A DNA stretch of 43,607 nucleotides from an uncultured Gammaproteobacteria bacterium (lineage in GTDB: Bacteria; Pseudomonadota; Gammaproteobacteria; Pseudomonadales; Azotimanducaceae): NCBI GenBank assembly GCA_913050215.1, contig CAJXBG010000018.1:1-43607 (forward strand). The letters run 5' to 3'. Below, in pieces: positions 23,998 through 34,693 of this stretch (positions are counted from its first letter, which is position 1; every line of letters starts with the position of its first letter). The notes under the pieces were generated by a model. The model saw nothing but the letters and a program-made list of their open reading frames with translations, was not told the DNA's origin and searched no databases. Both the position numbers and the translations under genes were made by a program.

Positions 23998-24831
23998 ATG
24001 GCAGAGGAAGGATCGAGTAGCGACAGGGGCTGGTTAGAGCGACTTGGTATGGCGCTTACAGGTGAGCCAAGTTCGCGCAGTGAACTGATCGAAACACTTC
24101 GGGCAGCCGAACAACGTCAGTTACTGGACGCTGAGGCTCTAAGCATTATAGAAGGTGCTTTGGTCGTAGCCGAGATGCAAGCTCGGGAAATTATTATTCC
24201 GCGCTCGCAGGTGGCTGTTGTCCGCATGGATATGTCGCCCGAAGAATTGTTGCAGGTTGTGATCGAATCCGGTCACTCACGTTTTCCAGTCATCGGAGAA
24301 AGCCCGGATGACGTTGTTGGTATTTTGCTTGCCAAGGATCTGTTGCCACTAGCGCTCAAGGATCGAAAAACAAAGTTCAATCTCAGGGATCTGCTGCGAC
24401 CCTGTACCGCAATTCCTGAAAGCAAACGCCTGAATATTTTGTTGCAGGAGTTCAGATCCACACATAATCACCTCGCTGTTGTTTACGATGAGTATGGTGG
24501 CGTGAGCGGTATTGTCACCATTGAGGATGTGCTAGAGCAAATTGTTGGTGACATCGAAGACGAGTATGACCTTGGTGATGAGGACTTTATCAAGTCTCAT
24601 GTGGAAGGTGATTTTACGGTGAAGGCGCTGACACCGATAGACGAATTTAACGAGTTCTTTAAGGCGAGCTTTAGTGAAGAGGAGTACGACACGATTGGTG
24701 GTATCGTCACTCAGCATTTTGGGCATTTGCCAGAGAGAGATGAAGAAATAAACATAGAGGGCTTTCAGTTCAAGGTGTTAAATGCAGATAATCGAAGAAT
24801 ACGGCTGCTTCACCTGATCCCTCCGGCTTGA
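23998..24831 (+). CDS. ybeX: CorC/YbeX family CBS-domain protein
   Basis: 277 residues: N-terminal acidic segment, two CBS domains (about 65-185, including REIIIPRSQVAVV and YDEYGGVSGIVTIEDVLEQIVGDIEDEYD) and the C-terminal CorC_HlyC domain (from about 200, DEFNEFF). The protein is cytoplasmic with no DUF21 membrane part. Named for cobalt/magnesium efflux in Salmonella, it is now linked mainly to ribosome metabolism with its ybeZ-ybeY neighbours. Its position between ybeY and lnt is conserved. Confidence 0.95.
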   Translation: MAEEGSSSDRGWLERLGMALTGEPSSRSELIETLRAAEQRQLLDAEALSIIEGALVVAEMQAREIIIPRSQVAVVRMDMSPEELLQVVIESGHSRFPVIGESPDDVVGILLAKDLLPLALKDRKTKFNLRDLLRPCTAIPESKRLNILLQEFRSTHNHLAVVYDEYGGVSGIVTIEDVLEQIVGDIEDEYDLGDEDFIKSHVEGDFTVKALTPIDEFNEFFKASFSEEEYDTIGGIVTQHFGHLPERDEEINIEGFQFKVLNADNRRIRLLHLIPPA

Positions 24832-24841
24832 TCTGATCGTT

Positions 24842-26371
24842 GTGTCGGACGCGCGCAGCAGGAATATACAGGCTTCATTGTTGACAGGAGCCGATTGGCG
24901 AGGACATCTTGTCGCTGTTCTCGCTGGTGTGATTTGCACCCTCAGTTTTTCACCATTCGATATTTGGCCGCTGGCTATTGTCAGTTTGATATTGCTGCTG
25001 ACAGTGACTCAATCGGTTAAACGTCTAACAGGCGTGCTCCGGTACTATCTATTTGGCGTGGGATTATATACGAGCGGTATTTCTTGGGTCTTTGTAAGCA
25101 TTCATGTGCATGGTGGCGCGTCTTTGCTACTTGCATCGTTTCTCGTGTTGCTGTTTGCGCTGTCGATATCCTTGCTGTTTGCGGTCCAAGGCTACATCTA
25201 TTTGCGTTTTTTTCGATTTCTCCCCTTTGGGTTGTTGTTAGCTTTTCCTGCGGTTTGGGTGCTTAGAGAATGGGTGATGAGTTGGTTGTTCAGCGGTTTT
25301 CCGTGGTTGCTGCTTGGGTATGCTCATATTGAGACGCCACTCGTCGGGTTCGCGCCAGTGCTGGGTGTGTACAGCTTGAGTGTCTTGGCGCTGGTTACTG
25401 CGGCTACTCTTTATCTTCAGGTGGCAAAGCAACCGGCTCATACAGGTCTTGCGAGGACGAGTTTGGTTGTTGTAGTCGTAATCTGGGGCATGGGTTTTAT
25501 CCTTAGCAATTATGAGCACACGGCTGGTGATAGAGTTGTCACGGTCAGTGCAGTGCAGGGGAACATTGATCAAAAAACCAAATGGACCCGTCAAATGATC
25601 GGGCCGATTCTTGAAACCTATACACGCCTGACTAGCTCAGAATGGGGAAGGGAGTTAATCGTTTGGCCAGAGGCGTCAATTACACTTTTCCGTCAAAATG
25701 CCTTTGGGCAACTCGAAAAACTGGACAGGATAGCCGGCGACAGCGGCTCGACTCTTGTCCTCGGGATACCCGACAGAGATTCTAATGGCGGGTTTCAGAA
25801 TTCCGCCGTGTCGATTGGCCAAGGCAGTGGGCAGTATGTCAAACGGCACCTGGTGCCCTTCGGAGAATATGTACCTCTCGAAAATCAGCTGCGAGGTTTG
25901 ATTACTTTCCTTGATCTCCCCATGTCTCATAATCAGCCAGGGCCCGAAAAGCAGACGCCGCTGACGGCGGGTGATCTGACGTTATCATTGTCTATTTGTT
26001 ACGAAGTTGTTTTTGGTGATCTTGTTCGGCGAACCGTAACTGACCCGGATATACTGATTACAATGAGTAACGACACTTGGTTTGGCGACTCTATTGGGCC
26101 TTGGCAGCACTTTCAGATGGCGAGAATGCGGGCGATAGAAAATGGTAAATATATGGTGCGGGCAACCAACAACGGCATTACCGCGATTATTGATCACAAA
26201 GGTAGGGTGCAGGGTTCTTTACCCCAGTTCGAGCCCGGCGTTTTAAGGGGTGAGGTTCGCGCGATGAAAGGCGTGACTCCCTACGCCTGGTTGGGGAATA
26301 CTCCGGTTCTCGGGGCCGCTTTGCTCGTAGTTTTGTGTCTTATTTTTAGCGGGCGTAAATCATCTATTTGA
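24842..26371 (+). CDS. lnt: Apolipoprotein N-acyltransferase
   Basis: 509 residues, GTG start 10 bp after ybeX. The N-terminal half has about six to seven TM helices; a periplasmic nitrilase domain follows, and a last TM is near 490-505. The catalytic triad is Glu277 (WPEAS), Lys334 (YVKRHLVPFGEYVP) and Cys386 (SICYEVVF), matching E. coli 267/335/387. It adds the third acyl chain to lipoproteins in the inner membrane. Confidence 0.96.
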   Translation: MSDARSRNIQASLLTGADWRGHLVAVLAGVICTLSFSPFDIWPLAIVSLILLLTVTQSVKRLTGVLRYYLFGVGLYTSGISWVFVSIHVHGGASLLLASFLVLLFALSISLLFAVQGYIYLRFFRFLPFGLLLAFPAVWVLREWVMSWLFSGFPWLLLGYAHIETPLVGFAPVLGVYSLSVLALVTAATLYLQVAKQPAHTGLARTSLVVVVVIWGMGFILSNYEHTAGDRVVTVSAVQGNIDQKTKWTRQMIGPILETYTRLTSSEWGRELIVWPEASITLFRQNAFGQLEKLDRIAGDSGSTLVLGIPDRDSNGGFQNSAVSIGQGSGQYVKRHLVPFGEYVPLENQLRGLITFLDLPMSHNQPGPEKQTPLTAGDLTLSLSICYEVVFGDLVRRTVTDPDILITMSNDTWFGDSIGPWQHFQMARMRAIENGKYMVRATNNGITAIIDHKGRVQGSLPQFEPGVLRGEVRAMKGVTPYAWLGNTPVLGAALLVVLCLIFSGRKSSI

Positions 26372-26760
26372 TTTAGTAGAGTCACCTAGCAGTAGCAAAG
26401 TAGATCATGAGCGAAGCGAGCAAGGTTTTTGTCATAAGATCGATCCGCCATATCAAAAACTTTATGCGCATGGTGGGATATCGGGATCGAAACCGCATGT
26501 ACGCCTGCTTAATTTTTCGGGTCCAACGGGACTAACGCGACCAACGCGCGTCAAACCCCTTATTAGTGAATGTATCACCGGGCTCTATCAGGTAGAATTC
26601 GTTTTTTTAGCATGCTTCGCCGGCGCTCGTCCAAGTATGGACAATAAAGGCTACGTGCAGCATCCCCATCGTTCGGTGACTTGTTCATCTCATGGCAAAC
26701 GAATGAAAAGGGTCGACACTTTTAACTAAATATCATCGAATTTCGGACAAGAACTCACAA
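26372..26760. other. Intergenic region before leuS
   Basis: 389 bp with no supported gene. A 42-codon frame at 26407 (MSEASKVFVIRS) has no ribosome site and no family. There is a small inverted pair ACGCG/CGCGT near 26535-26550 and a T7 run at about 26603. It must hold the leuS promoter. No T-box or other riboswitch pattern is recognised. Confidence 0.4.
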
Positions 26761-29298
26761 ATGACTGAACAATCACCCGGCAATCAAACTTCGGATCAAG
26801 AAGCCTCAAGGGGCGAAAGCTATGATCCGCGTCAAGCTGAATCCCTTGTCCAAAAAGAATGGGATGACTCCGGCATTTACGTTGCAAGCGAAAATAGCGA
26901 AAAGCAAAAGTTTTATTGCTTGTCCATGTTTCCGTATCCCAGCGGACAACTTCATATGGGTCATGTCCGGAATTACACACTGGGCGACGTCATCGGGCGC
27001 TACCAAAGACTCCAGGGCAAGAATGTGATGCAGCCGATGGGATGGGATGCCTTTGGTTTGCCCGCAGAAAACGCAGCGATCAAGAACAATGTGCCGCCCC
27101 AGAAGTGGACGATGCAAAACATCGAACACATGAAAAATCAGTTGAAGAACCTGGGTTATGCCTATGATTGGAGTCGCGAGCTTGCAACTTGTGAACCTGA
27201 GTATTATCGCTGGGAGCAATGGTTTTTTACAAAAATGTTCGAAAGAGGTCTGGTTTACAAAAAAGCGGCCTGGGTGAATTGGGATCCGGTTGACCAGACG
27301 GTGCTTGCGAACGAGCAGGTAATTGACGGCAGGGGTTGGCGATCTGATGCGCTGGTTGAGCGTCGCGAACTCGCTCAGTGGTTTGTGAAGATCACTGATT
27401 ATGCAGAAGAGTTGTTGAATGACCTTGATGGGCTTGACGGTTGGCCAGAAAAAATTAAAACAATGCAGCGCAACTGGATAGGGCGCTCTGAGGGTGTTGA
27501 GATTTCATTTCCTGTGCCCGCGTCCCAGCAATTGCCGGTCGAAAAACTGGATGTCTATTCGACCCGGCCTGACACGCTGATGGGCGCAACTTATCTTGCC
27601 GTCGCCGCCCAACACCCCGTTGCGCTCGCCGCTGCTAAGACTGCAACGGCAAATGGAAAGCCAGAGCTGCAGGCATTTCTTGCGGAGTGTAACAGGGTAA
27701 AAGTTGCCGAAGCGGACATGGCGAAACTTGAAAAGTTGGGTATGGATACGGGGTTGGTGGCAACGCATCCTCTGACGGGTGAAAGTGTCCCTATATGGGT
27801 TGCCAATTTTGTGCTGATGGAATACGGCTCCGGCGCGGTGATGTCGGTGCCGGCGCATGATCAGAGAGACTGGGAATTTGCGAAAAAGTACGAGTTACCA
27901 ATCATTCAGGTGGTCGCACCGGCTGAAGGCTCGAACGACACATGCGACATTGAGAAGGAAGCCTACCTGACCAAAAATGGTATTTCGGTCAATTCTGGTG
28001 AATTTTCGGGTAAAAACTTTACAGATACTTTTAATGCCGTCGCTGCAACATTAGCTAGCAAGGGGCTAGGAGAAAAACAGGTTAATTATCGGCTCAGAGA
28101 CTGGGGTGTTTCCCGCCAGAGGTACTGGGGCTGCCCTATTCCGATTATTAATTGCGACGCCTGTGGTTCGGTTCCCGTGCCCGATGATCAGTTACCGGTA
28201 GTGCTGCCTACAGATGTCGCGTTTGAAGGTGTCGGTTCTCCAATCAAGAAGATGCCATCTTGGTCGCAAGTCCCCTGTCCCAAATGTGGAGGAGATGCTG
28301 AACGAGAAACAGATACCTTTGACACGTTTATGGAATCTTCATGGTATTACTCCCGCTTTGCTAGCAGTGGCTTTAAAGACGGTATGTTAGATGAAAGAGC
28401 TAAGTACTGGGGGCAAGTTGATCACTATGTCGGCGGCGAAGAGCATGCAATTCTTCATCTCCTCTATGCTCGATTTTTTCACAAAGTGATGCGGGATGAA
28501 GGTTTGGTTGATGGCGATGAGCCTTTTAAGAGGTTGTTGTCTCTTGGTATGGTCTTAAAAGATGGCGCCAAAATGTCAAAATCCGCAGGTGATGCGGGTG
28601 ACCCGCAGAAGTTGTTAGACAAATATGGTGCTGATGCTGTGCGTATGGCGATGATGTTTGCCGCGCCGCCTGAGCAATCGTTTGAATGGTCAGAACACGG
28701 GGTTGAATCTGCTGGACGCTGGTTAAGAACGAAACTTTGGTTAGGCGTGGAGCAACATGTGGCGCGAGGAAAAACCGAGCCGCTTGATGTGTCGAGTCTC
28801 AATGACAAGCAGAAAGGGTTGCGCAGGATCGTACATGAATCGTTAATGAAGGCAGATGATGACTACGGACGTCGACTAAATTTCAACACGGTGGTCTCGA
28901 CCGTGATGTCATTGATGAATCACGTTGCTAAATTTGATGACAACAGTGCGCAGGGGCGTGCAGTTGTGCAGGAAGCATTGTCTGCGGCGTTATTGATGAT
29001 GGCGCCAATTACGCCTCATATTTGTCATCAATTGTGGGCTAACCTGACTGGCACTGCGCTGGAATCAGCAGAATGGATGGGCGTTGACGAAAGTGCGCTT
29101 GAAAAGACCAGTGTCGAACTTATTGTGCAAGTGAACGGAAAGCTACGTGGCAAATTTGAGTCTCCCGTCGACGCACCACAGGAAGGTGTTGAGCTAATAG
29201 CGAAGCAGGACGATAATGTAAGTCGTTTTCTCGAAGGCAAGAATGTACGAAAAATCATTTATGTAAAAAATAAGCTCATCAATTTCGTTGTATCGTAA
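26761..29298 (+). CDS. leuS: Leucyl-tRNA synthetase
   Basis: 845 residues, a class Ia synthetase. The HIGH motif is HMGH at 65-68, KMSKS is exact at 604-608, and the CP1 editing domain contains the expected [11 protein letters not shown] and [10 protein letters not shown] segments that clear mischarged tRNA. Cys-rich zinc-like ligands occur in NCDACGSVP and CPKCGGD. The stop overlaps the lptE start (TAATG at 29296-29300), so the genes are coupled. Confidence 0.98.
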   Translation: MTEQSPGNQTSDQEASRGESYDPRQAESLVQKEWDDSGIYVASENSEKQKFYCLSMFPYPSGQLHMGHVRNYTLGDVIGRYQRLQGKNVMQPMGWDAFGLPAENAAIKNNVPPQKWTMQNIEHMKNQLKNLGYAYDWSRELATCEPEYYRWEQWFFTKMFERGLVYKKAAWVNWDPVDQTVLANEQVIDGRGWRSDALVERRELAQWFVKITDYAEELLNDLDGLDGWPEKIKTMQRNWIGRSEGVEISFPVPASQQLPVEKLDVYSTRPDTLMGATYLAVAAQHPVALAAAKTATANGKPELQAFLAECNRVKVAEADMAKLEKLGMDTGLVATHPLTGESVPIWVANFVLMEYGSGAVMSVPAHDQRDWEFAKKYELPIIQVVAPAEGSNDTCDIEKEAYLTKNGISVNSGEFSGKNFTDTFNAVAATLASKGLGEKQVNYRLRDWGVSRQRYWGCPIPIINCDACGSVPVPDDQLPVVLPTDVAFEGVGSPIKKMPSWSQVPCPKCGGDAERETDTFDTFMESSWYYSRFASSGFKDGMLDERAKYWGQVDHYVGGEEHAILHLLYARFFHKVMRDEGLVDGDEPFKRLLSLGMVLKDGAKMSKSAGDAGDPQKLLDKYGADAVRMAMMFAAPPEQSFEWSEHGVESAGRWLRTKLWLGVEQHVARGKTEPLDVSSLNDKQKGLRRIVHESLMKADDDYGRRLNFNTVVSTVMSLMNHVAKFDDNSAQGRAVVQEALSAALLMMAPITPHICHQLWANLTGTALESAEWMGVDESALEKTSVELIVQVNGKLRGKFESPVDAPQEGVELIAKQDDNVSRFLEGKNVRKIIYVKNKLINFVVS

Positions 29299-29894
29299 TG
29301 ACTATGCTCACACATTTTTACAGTCGAATTAACTTTGCCCTGAATCGGCTTGGTAACGCAGCAGATCAAAAGCGATCTGTAGCCCGTGTTGTCATTCTTC
29401 TGGCCGTTATTGCATCGGGTCTATCGAGTTGCGGGTTTCAGCTTCGGGGGACTGGGCAGACAACCATACTGCTTGAATCTGTCTATCTGAACGCTATCGA
29501 TAATAGCGGTGCGCTGGCGCGAGAATTGATTGACTCCTTGGAGCAGTCGGGCGTTGAATTTACTAGCAACGGCAATGCGCAAGTGAGCATTCGTCTCGAT
29601 CGTGAAAGGTTTAGCCGAAGGCCTGTATCGACAACAGGGCAAATTAACGTGGCTGAATATGAATTAACGCTGGAAGTTGGCTTTGAAGTATTGACGAGGG
29701 GTGGGGATGTCCTTATTCCGCCCACGCGCATTCGTACTGAGCGAATCTATACATTTGATAGTTCAAGCTTGGTCGGCAGCAATGAGGAAGAATCACTGCT
29801 CAATGAGGAAATGAGGCGCGATGTCATCGGCCAGTTATTGCAACGAATCAATGCAAGCATGAAGGCAGCGCAAGCGCCCCAACCGGCCGGTTAA
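29298..29894 (+). CDS. lptE: LPS-assembly lipoprotein LptE
   Basis: 198 residues. LptE is the lipoprotein that plugs the LptD channel in the outer membrane. The lipobox LSSC puts the acylated Cys at 45, after a hydrophobic segment VVILLAVIASG; the following GFQLRG is the family start. The 28-residue stretch before the signal helix is long and unusual, but the ATG is set by overlap with the leuS stop and no better start is visible. The leuS-lptE-holA order is standard. Confidence 0.93.
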   Translation: MTMLTHFYSRINFALNRLGNAADQKRSVARVVILLAVIASGLSSCGFQLRGTGQTTILLESVYLNAIDNSGALARELIDSLEQSGVEFTSNGNAQVSIRLDRERFSRRPVSTTGQINVAEYELTLEVGFEVLTRGGDVLIPPTRIRTERIYTFDSSSLVGSNEEESLLNEEMRRDVIGQLLQRINASMKAAQAPQPAG

Positions 29895-29899
29895 AGCCT

Positions 29900-30916
29900 A
29901 TGAAGGTTTATCCAAATAAACTTGTTGCACAACTCAAGCAGGGCGCATCCCCGATTTATATCGTCAGCGGTGATGAACCGCTGTTAGTGCAAGAGTCTTG
30001 TGATTTGATTCGAAGCCAGTTAAAAAAAGCAGGGTTCAGTCAGAGGGATTTGTTCCATGCGGAAGCAAATTTTGATTGGGAGGAGGTTCTGTTTAGTGCC
30101 AACAGTATGAGCCTTTTTGCGGAACAAAAAATACTCGAAATCCGCTTACCTAATGGAAAGCCCGGAGATAAGGGTGGTGCAGCTTTAACACAGTTTGCTG
30201 AAAATATTCCCGAAGACACCTGTATGTTGCTCGTGCTTCCAAAGATGGACAAACGAAGTCAGGGAACCAAGTGGTTTAAAGCGCTGGAAGCACGTGGTGC
30301 TTTTGTTCAAATCTGGCCAATAGAGCCCAAGGATCTCCCGAGTTGGTTAGGTCAGCGTTTTAAGGTTGCCGGGTTGAATGCGACACGTGAAGCGATTAAT
30401 GCGCTCGCAGCGCGTATCGAGGGCAATCTGCTGGCCGCGGTTCAGGATATTGAGCGTTTAAGGCTAAGTTGCGTTGATGGTCATGTGGATGTTCCCGACA
30501 TTCAGTCAGGTGTAGCAGATAATTCTCGTTATGACGTTTTCGGGCTCATTGATGCCAGTTTGAGCCAAAATAGTCGTCGAGCCCTGAAGATTTTGCAGAA
30601 TTTGCGGCTGGAAAATGCGGAAAAGCTCGGTATCACACGCATGCTTGCCCGTGAAATCAGAAGTCTAATCAAAATAGCAATGGCAACAGAAGCAGGTCAA
30701 AGCGTAGACGCAGTGATGCGTAGTCAGAGAGTCATGAGTAAGCGCACACGGGTGGTGGGGCGTTGCGTTAGCGCGCATAGCGTCGTCGATTTTGAATCGA
30801 TGATCCAGCATTTGTCGCGCATTGACAAAATGATCAAAGGTATCGGTCAAGGCAATCCCTGGGATGAATTAACCAGTCTGGTGTTACACCTGTCTGGAAG
30901 CAAATTAGCTGCTTGA
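29900..30916 (+). CDS. holA: DNA polymerase III subunit delta
   Basis: 338 residues. The delta subunit of the clamp loader opens the beta ring. The N-terminal domain begins MKVYPNKLVAQLKQG and IYIVSGDEPLLVQES, with FDWEEVL..ANSMSLFAEQKILEIRLP, the delta-type AAA+ region without a functional P-loop. The C-terminal helical collar follows. In E. coli nadD comes next; here it does not. Confidence 0.95.
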   Translation: MKVYPNKLVAQLKQGASPIYIVSGDEPLLVQESCDLIRSQLKKAGFSQRDLFHAEANFDWEEVLFSANSMSLFAEQKILEIRLPNGKPGDKGGAALTQFAENIPEDTCMLLVLPKMDKRSQGTKWFKALEARGAFVQIWPIEPKDLPSWLGQRFKVAGLNATREAINALAARIEGNLLAAVQDIERLRLSCVDGHVDVPDIQSGVADNSRYDVFGLIDASLSQNSRRALKILQNLRLENAEKLGITRMLAREIRSLIKIAMATEAGQSVDAVMRSQRVMSKRTRVVGRCVSAHSVVDFESMIQHLSRIDKMIKGIGQGNPWDELTSLVLHLSGSKLAA

Positions 30917-31250
30917 ATCTCTGTTTTTGAACCCGCGTGGTTTTGGGTATCAGCCACTGAACCGGATGATGGTTTGTTGATGGTATTTTACCTATTTTCT
31001 CGCTATTCTTTCGTCTTCGCTAATACCAACCCCTTCGGTTTTCGGCTACGCGGATCTGAAAGATCAGACCATGTGTCCCACCCAGGCTGCTGAGTGTTAT
31101 CAAGGCTGTCTCGTGGGATTTTTTATGTTCTCTTCTCTCGGTGAAATGCTTGGTGAAATGCTTGGTGAAACGCTCAGTGGAAGACGATAAACGAGATGTG
31201 ATTGGTCAGGAAATTAACAATAGTGTTCAGCAACAAAGGTAGTGGTCGTA
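30917..31250. other. Gap after holA with hairpin and short repeats
   Basis: 334 bp without a gene. TCCCAC (31076-31081) pairs with GTGGGA (31113-31118), followed by TTTTTT; this may be the holA terminator or the end of a small RNA. GATCT-GAA-AGATC makes a small hairpin at about 31053-31065. GGTGAAATGCTT is then repeated three times (31140-31175, the last copy GGTGAAACGCTC). The nadD-rsfS genes usual here are missing. Confidence 0.45.
31076..31124 (+). terminator. Possible terminator or sRNA 3' end
   Basis: A six-pair stem TCCCAC/GTGGGA with a large 31-base loop ends in six T. The loop is long, so confidence is limited. The position is 160 bp after holA. Confidence 0.4.
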
Positions 31251-32231
31251 ATGACGGAACAAGGTAAAGCCCTGTTAGGGGATGGAATACCGGATACGCA
31301 AATTGATGTGCGTGAAGTTTTTGGTTTAGATATTGATTTGAAGGTGCCCGCGTTTTCAAAACGTGGCGATCATGTGCCACCCATTGACGAGAGCTATCTG
31401 TTTAATCATGAAACAACATTGGCGATTCTCGCAGGATTTGCCCATAACCGTCGCGTCATGATTCAGGGCTTTCATGGCACAGGAAAATCGACGCATGTTG
31501 AACAGATTGCTGCGCGTCTTAACTGGCCTTGTATTCGAATTAACTTGGATAGTCATGTCAGCCGTATTGATCTTGTAGGTAAAGATGCCATTGTGTTGAA
31601 AGATGGCCAACAGATCACCGAATTTAAAGAAGGGTTGTTGCCCTGGGCGCTCCAGCATGCCTGCGCGCTGGTATTTGACGAGTACGACGCGGGTCGACCC
31701 GACGTCATGTTTGTTATTCAACGTGTACTCGAGGTCGAAGGAAAGTTGACCTTGCTTGACCAGAGTAAGGTAATTGAACCGCACAAATTTTTCAGGATGT
31801 TCGCGACGACAAATACGATTGGTTTAGGCGATCCCACGGGCTTGTATCACGGCACCCAGCAGATTAACCAGGGTCAGATGGACCGTTGGAATATTGTGAC
31901 AACGCTGAACTATCTTAGTCACGAGAAAGAAACGGACATTGTTTGCTCCAAGTTACCTGAGATTGATCGCAAGACTGTTTCGCACATGGTTTCTATTGCT
32001 GAGTTGTCTCGTCAGGGCTTCATCAATGGTGATATCTCGATTGTGATGTCTCCTCGAACGGTCATTATGTGGGCGGAAAATGCGCGCATTTTTAACGACT
32101 ATGGGTTTGCTTTCCGCCTGACGTTTCTCAACAAGTGTGACGAGACAGAACGGCCTATTGTCGCTGAATACTATCAGCGTTGTATGGGTGAAGAACTGCC
32201 TGAATCAAGTTCTAACGTGGTATTAGCGTAA
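31251..32231 (+). CDS. CobS-like AAA+ ATPase
   Basis: 326 residues from the ATG at 31251 (AAAGGT at 31235-31240); a GTG at 31242 is too near that site. Walker A is GFHGTGKST at 73-81, Walker B is LVFDEYD, and the N-terminal [19 protein letters not shown] and PIDESYLFN are shared with the CobS subunit of aerobic cobaltochelatase. In true cobalamin producers CobS works with CobT and the large CobN to insert cobalt. No CobN is in the window, so this is more likely the widespread CobS/CobT-like MoxR-VWA pair of unknown target. The CobT-like gene follows 5 bp later. Confidence 0.88.
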   Translation: MTEQGKALLGDGIPDTQIDVREVFGLDIDLKVPAFSKRGDHVPPIDESYLFNHETTLAILAGFAHNRRVMIQGFHGTGKSTHVEQIAARLNWPCIRINLDSHVSRIDLVGKDAIVLKDGQQITEFKEGLLPWALQHACALVFDEYDAGRPDVMFVIQRVLEVEGKLTLLDQSKVIEPHKFFRMFATTNTIGLGDPTGLYHGTQQINQGQMDRWNIVTTLNYLSHEKETDIVCSKLPEIDRKTVSHMVSIAELSRQGFINGDISIVMSPRTVIMWAENARIFNDYGFAFRLTFLNKCDETERPIVAEYYQRCMGEELPESSSNVVLA

Positions 32232-32236
32232 CTAAA

Positions 32237-34084
32237 ATGTCCCAGCTAGATGATCAAACAGAGGTCTTTAAACAGGCAGTAACGGCCACGATGAAGGCGA
32301 TATCCGGTAATGAAGAGTTATCGGTGAGTTTTGGTCGCGGTAAAGCTTATATTCAGGGGAATCGAGCGCGTATTCCCTTGCCTGATAAAGGCAGCGGCCT
32401 GACGGATGCCGAACTCGCGGCACTGCGTGGAACCTCTGACAAATTTGCGCTGAACGCCCGTTTTCACGATGAAGTCGAACACACAAAAAGTCGCCCAGAT
32501 GCCGGTATATCGCAGGAAGTATTCGATTGCGTTGAAGATGCAAGAGTTGCAGCGATAGGCTCATACTTGATGCGAGGTGTCCAAGACAACCTGACAGCTG
32601 AGTTAGGGCAGCATTGTATCGAGAAAGGGTTCGACAATGTAGTGAGGCAGGAGGACTCTCCCCTCGGCGAAGCGGTTGGGTTTTACATTCGGGAACAACT
32701 CATCGGTGATTTGCCAAAGCCCGCGGCGGATATCCTCAATTTGTGGCGTGATCATATTCACAGCCAAGTCGGTGATCAGGTAGAAGCCCTTGGCGATGCG
32801 ATGTACGACCAGGAAGCGTTTGCAAAGCTGGCGCACAAGATGATTTATGATCTTGGTTTGTCCGATCAGTGGGGCGAAGAAAACAGCGATGCCGATTCCG
32901 AAGATCAGGACGCGGAAGCGGAAGAGGTGGAAACTGAAACTGGAAGTGAAAGTTCTGATCAGGAAATGAGCGCTGATGCTGATCTATCGGATGCCATTGA
33001 GGGTGAAGTGCCGGTAGATGTAGATGCAATGGATATGGCTGAGGGTGAGGGTGAGCAAGACGAAGCCGGTGCACCGCCAGATACGCTCGCCGAACAAAAC
33101 TGGCTGCGCCCGAAAGAAAGCGAATACAAATTCTATGCGGACAATTTCGATGAAGTCGTTTTTGCCGATGAACTATGTGAGCCCGTTGAACTTGAACGTC
33201 TTCGAGGAGTACTCGATAAACATTTGCAGAACTCGCAAATAGTCATCAGCAAGTTAGCAAACAGGCTTCAACGAAAGCTGATGGCCCAGCAAAATAGGAC
33301 CTGGGAGTTCGATCTGGAAGAGGGTGCGCTTGATACCTCCAGATTGACCAATATCATTATGGACCCTTTTCATCCTCTTGCTTTTAAGCAAGAAAAGGAT
33401 ATGAAGTTCAAAGATACGGTCGTGTCACTGTTGATCGATAGTTCAGGATCCATGCGAGGTAAATCCATCACGATTGCAGCGATGTGTGCTGACATACTGG
33501 GTCGAACTCTCGAACGCTGCTCGGTAAAGGTTGAGATTCTTGGATTCACAACCCGCGCATGGCGTGGCGGCCAATCCAGAGAGATGTGGCTTCAGCATGG
33601 AAAACCTGCCCAACCGGGGCGCTTGAATGATCTTAGACACATCATTTACAAAGCGGCAGATATGCCCTGGCGCAGAGCCAGACGTAATCTTGGATTGATG
33701 ATGCGGGAAGAACTGCTGAAAGAAAACATCGATGGTGAAGCGTTACTCTGGGCTCACAATAGAATTGTAGGTCGTCCTGAAGACAGACGAATTCTGATGG
33801 TGATATCTGATGGCTTGCCGGTAGATAACAGCACGCTGTTGGTCAACTCCAGTAACTATCTCGAGCAACACTTGAAATACGCGATCGATAAAATTGAAAA
33901 CCAGTCTCCGGTTGAATTGGTTGCTATCGGCATTGGTCACGATGTAACACATCATTACCGCCGTGCAGTGACGATCACCGATGCCGATCAACTTGGCGAC
34001 GCGATGACAGGGCAATTAGTCGATTTGTTTGATGAGCAATCAAATACTAATTTGCCGCCCCCAAGGTTGGTCGATATTGCCTAA
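32237..34084 (+). CDS. CobT-like VWA-domain protein
   Basis: 615 residues. An N-terminal helical CobT domain, then a strongly acidic low-complexity stretch at about 213-278, then a C-terminal von Willebrand A domain whose MIDAS is DSSGS at 401-405 ([14 protein letters not shown]). This is the layout of cobaltochelatase CobT, and it pairs with the CobS-like ATPase just before. With AAA+ partners, VWA proteins of this kind act as metal-ion or protein-complex chaperones. The C-terminal [15 protein letters not shown] is also typical. Actual substrate unknown. Confidence 0.88.
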   Translation: MSQLDDQTEVFKQAVTATMKAISGNEELSVSFGRGKAYIQGNRARIPLPDKGSGLTDAELAALRGTSDKFALNARFHDEVEHTKSRPDAGISQEVFDCVEDARVAAIGSYLMRGVQDNLTAELGQHCIEKGFDNVVRQEDSPLGEAVGFYIREQLIGDLPKPAADILNLWRDHIHSQVGDQVEALGDAMYDQEAFAKLAHKMIYDLGLSDQWGEENSDADSEDQDAEAEEVETETGSESSDQEMSADADLSDAIEGEVPVDVDAMDMAEGEGEQDEAGAPPDTLAEQNWLRPKESEYKFYADNFDEVVFADELCEPVELERLRGVLDKHLQNSQIVISKLANRLQRKLMAQQNRTWEFDLEEGALDTSRLTNIIMDPFHPLAFKQEKDMKFKDTVVSLLIDSSGSMRGKSITIAAMCADILGRTLERCSVKVEILGFTTRAWRGGQSREMWLQHGKPAQPGRLNDLRHIIYKAADMPWRRARRNLGLMMREELLKENIDGEALLWAHNRIVGRPEDRRILMVISDGLPVDNSTLLVNSSNYLEQHLKYAIDKIENQSPVELVAIGIGHDVTHHYRRAVTITDADQLGDAMTGQLVDLFDEQSNTNLPPPRLVDIA

Positions 34085-34120
34085 TATGCTTTTCAGAAGC
34101 GTCTGGCAGCTGAGGTAGTT

Positions 34121-34678
34121 ATGCCCCATCGCACCCAACTGCTCGAACTTATCGCGGACTATCGCCTTCGTTATCCGCTGGAGGTAGAGACAACTGGTCA
34201 TCTCGAGCGGTTCGTCAGGGAAAACCCGGATTGTTTTTCACGCGAACTGCTAGCAGGCCACGTAACAGGGTCTGCCTGGATCATTGATGAGTCTGCGTCA
34301 CGCACGTTACTGACTCACCACAAGAAGCTGAACAAATGGCTGCAACCGGGAGGCCATGCGGATGGCATGTCTGATGTTGCTGAGGTAGCGCTGAAAGAGG
34401 CGACGGAAGAATCCGGGCTTAGCGCATTACATTTACCTTCGTCGGCGATACTGGATATTGATATTCATCTTATTCCGGCACGAAAAAATGAACCTGAACA
34501 TTTCCACTATGACTGCCGATTTCTTATCCAGTGCGGAAGTGACGATCATTATGTCATCAGTGAAGAATCCCACGATCTTGCCTGGGTACCGATAGCCGGA
34601 CTGTCACAATATACCGATGAACATTCAGTGACCCGGATGGCAGACAAGTGTTTAGGTTTTCTCGACACCTGCGCCTGA
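34121..34678 (+). CDS. Nudix hydrolase
   Basis: 185 residues. The Nudix box spans about 78-100 (GHADGMSDV.EVALKEATEESGL); the core KEATEESG has Lys for the usual Arg and Ser for the first Glu of the pattern, variations seen in the family group with HHKKLNKWLQPGGH. These enzymes hydrolyse nucleoside diphosphate derivatives. It starts 36 bp after the CobT-like gene and could share its transcript; it converges on the ABC importer. Confidence 0.85.
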   Translation: MPHRTQLLELIADYRLRYPLEVETTGHLERFVRENPDCFSRELLAGHVTGSAWIIDESASRTLLTHHKKLNKWLQPGGHADGMSDVAEVALKEATEESGLSALHLPSSAILDIDIHLIPARKNEPEHFHYDCRFLIQCGSDDHYVISEESHDLAWVPIAGLSQYTDEHSVTRMADKCLGFLDTCA

Positions 34679-34693
34679 TCACTTGAATCTTAT

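Noticed and set aside
26344-26380. Terminator after lnt
   Set aside because: AAATCA/TGATTT gives a short AT-rich stem with no T run.
26407-26535. Small 42-codon gene before leuS
   Set aside because: No ribosome site, no recognisable family, and its end falls in low-complexity CG repeats.
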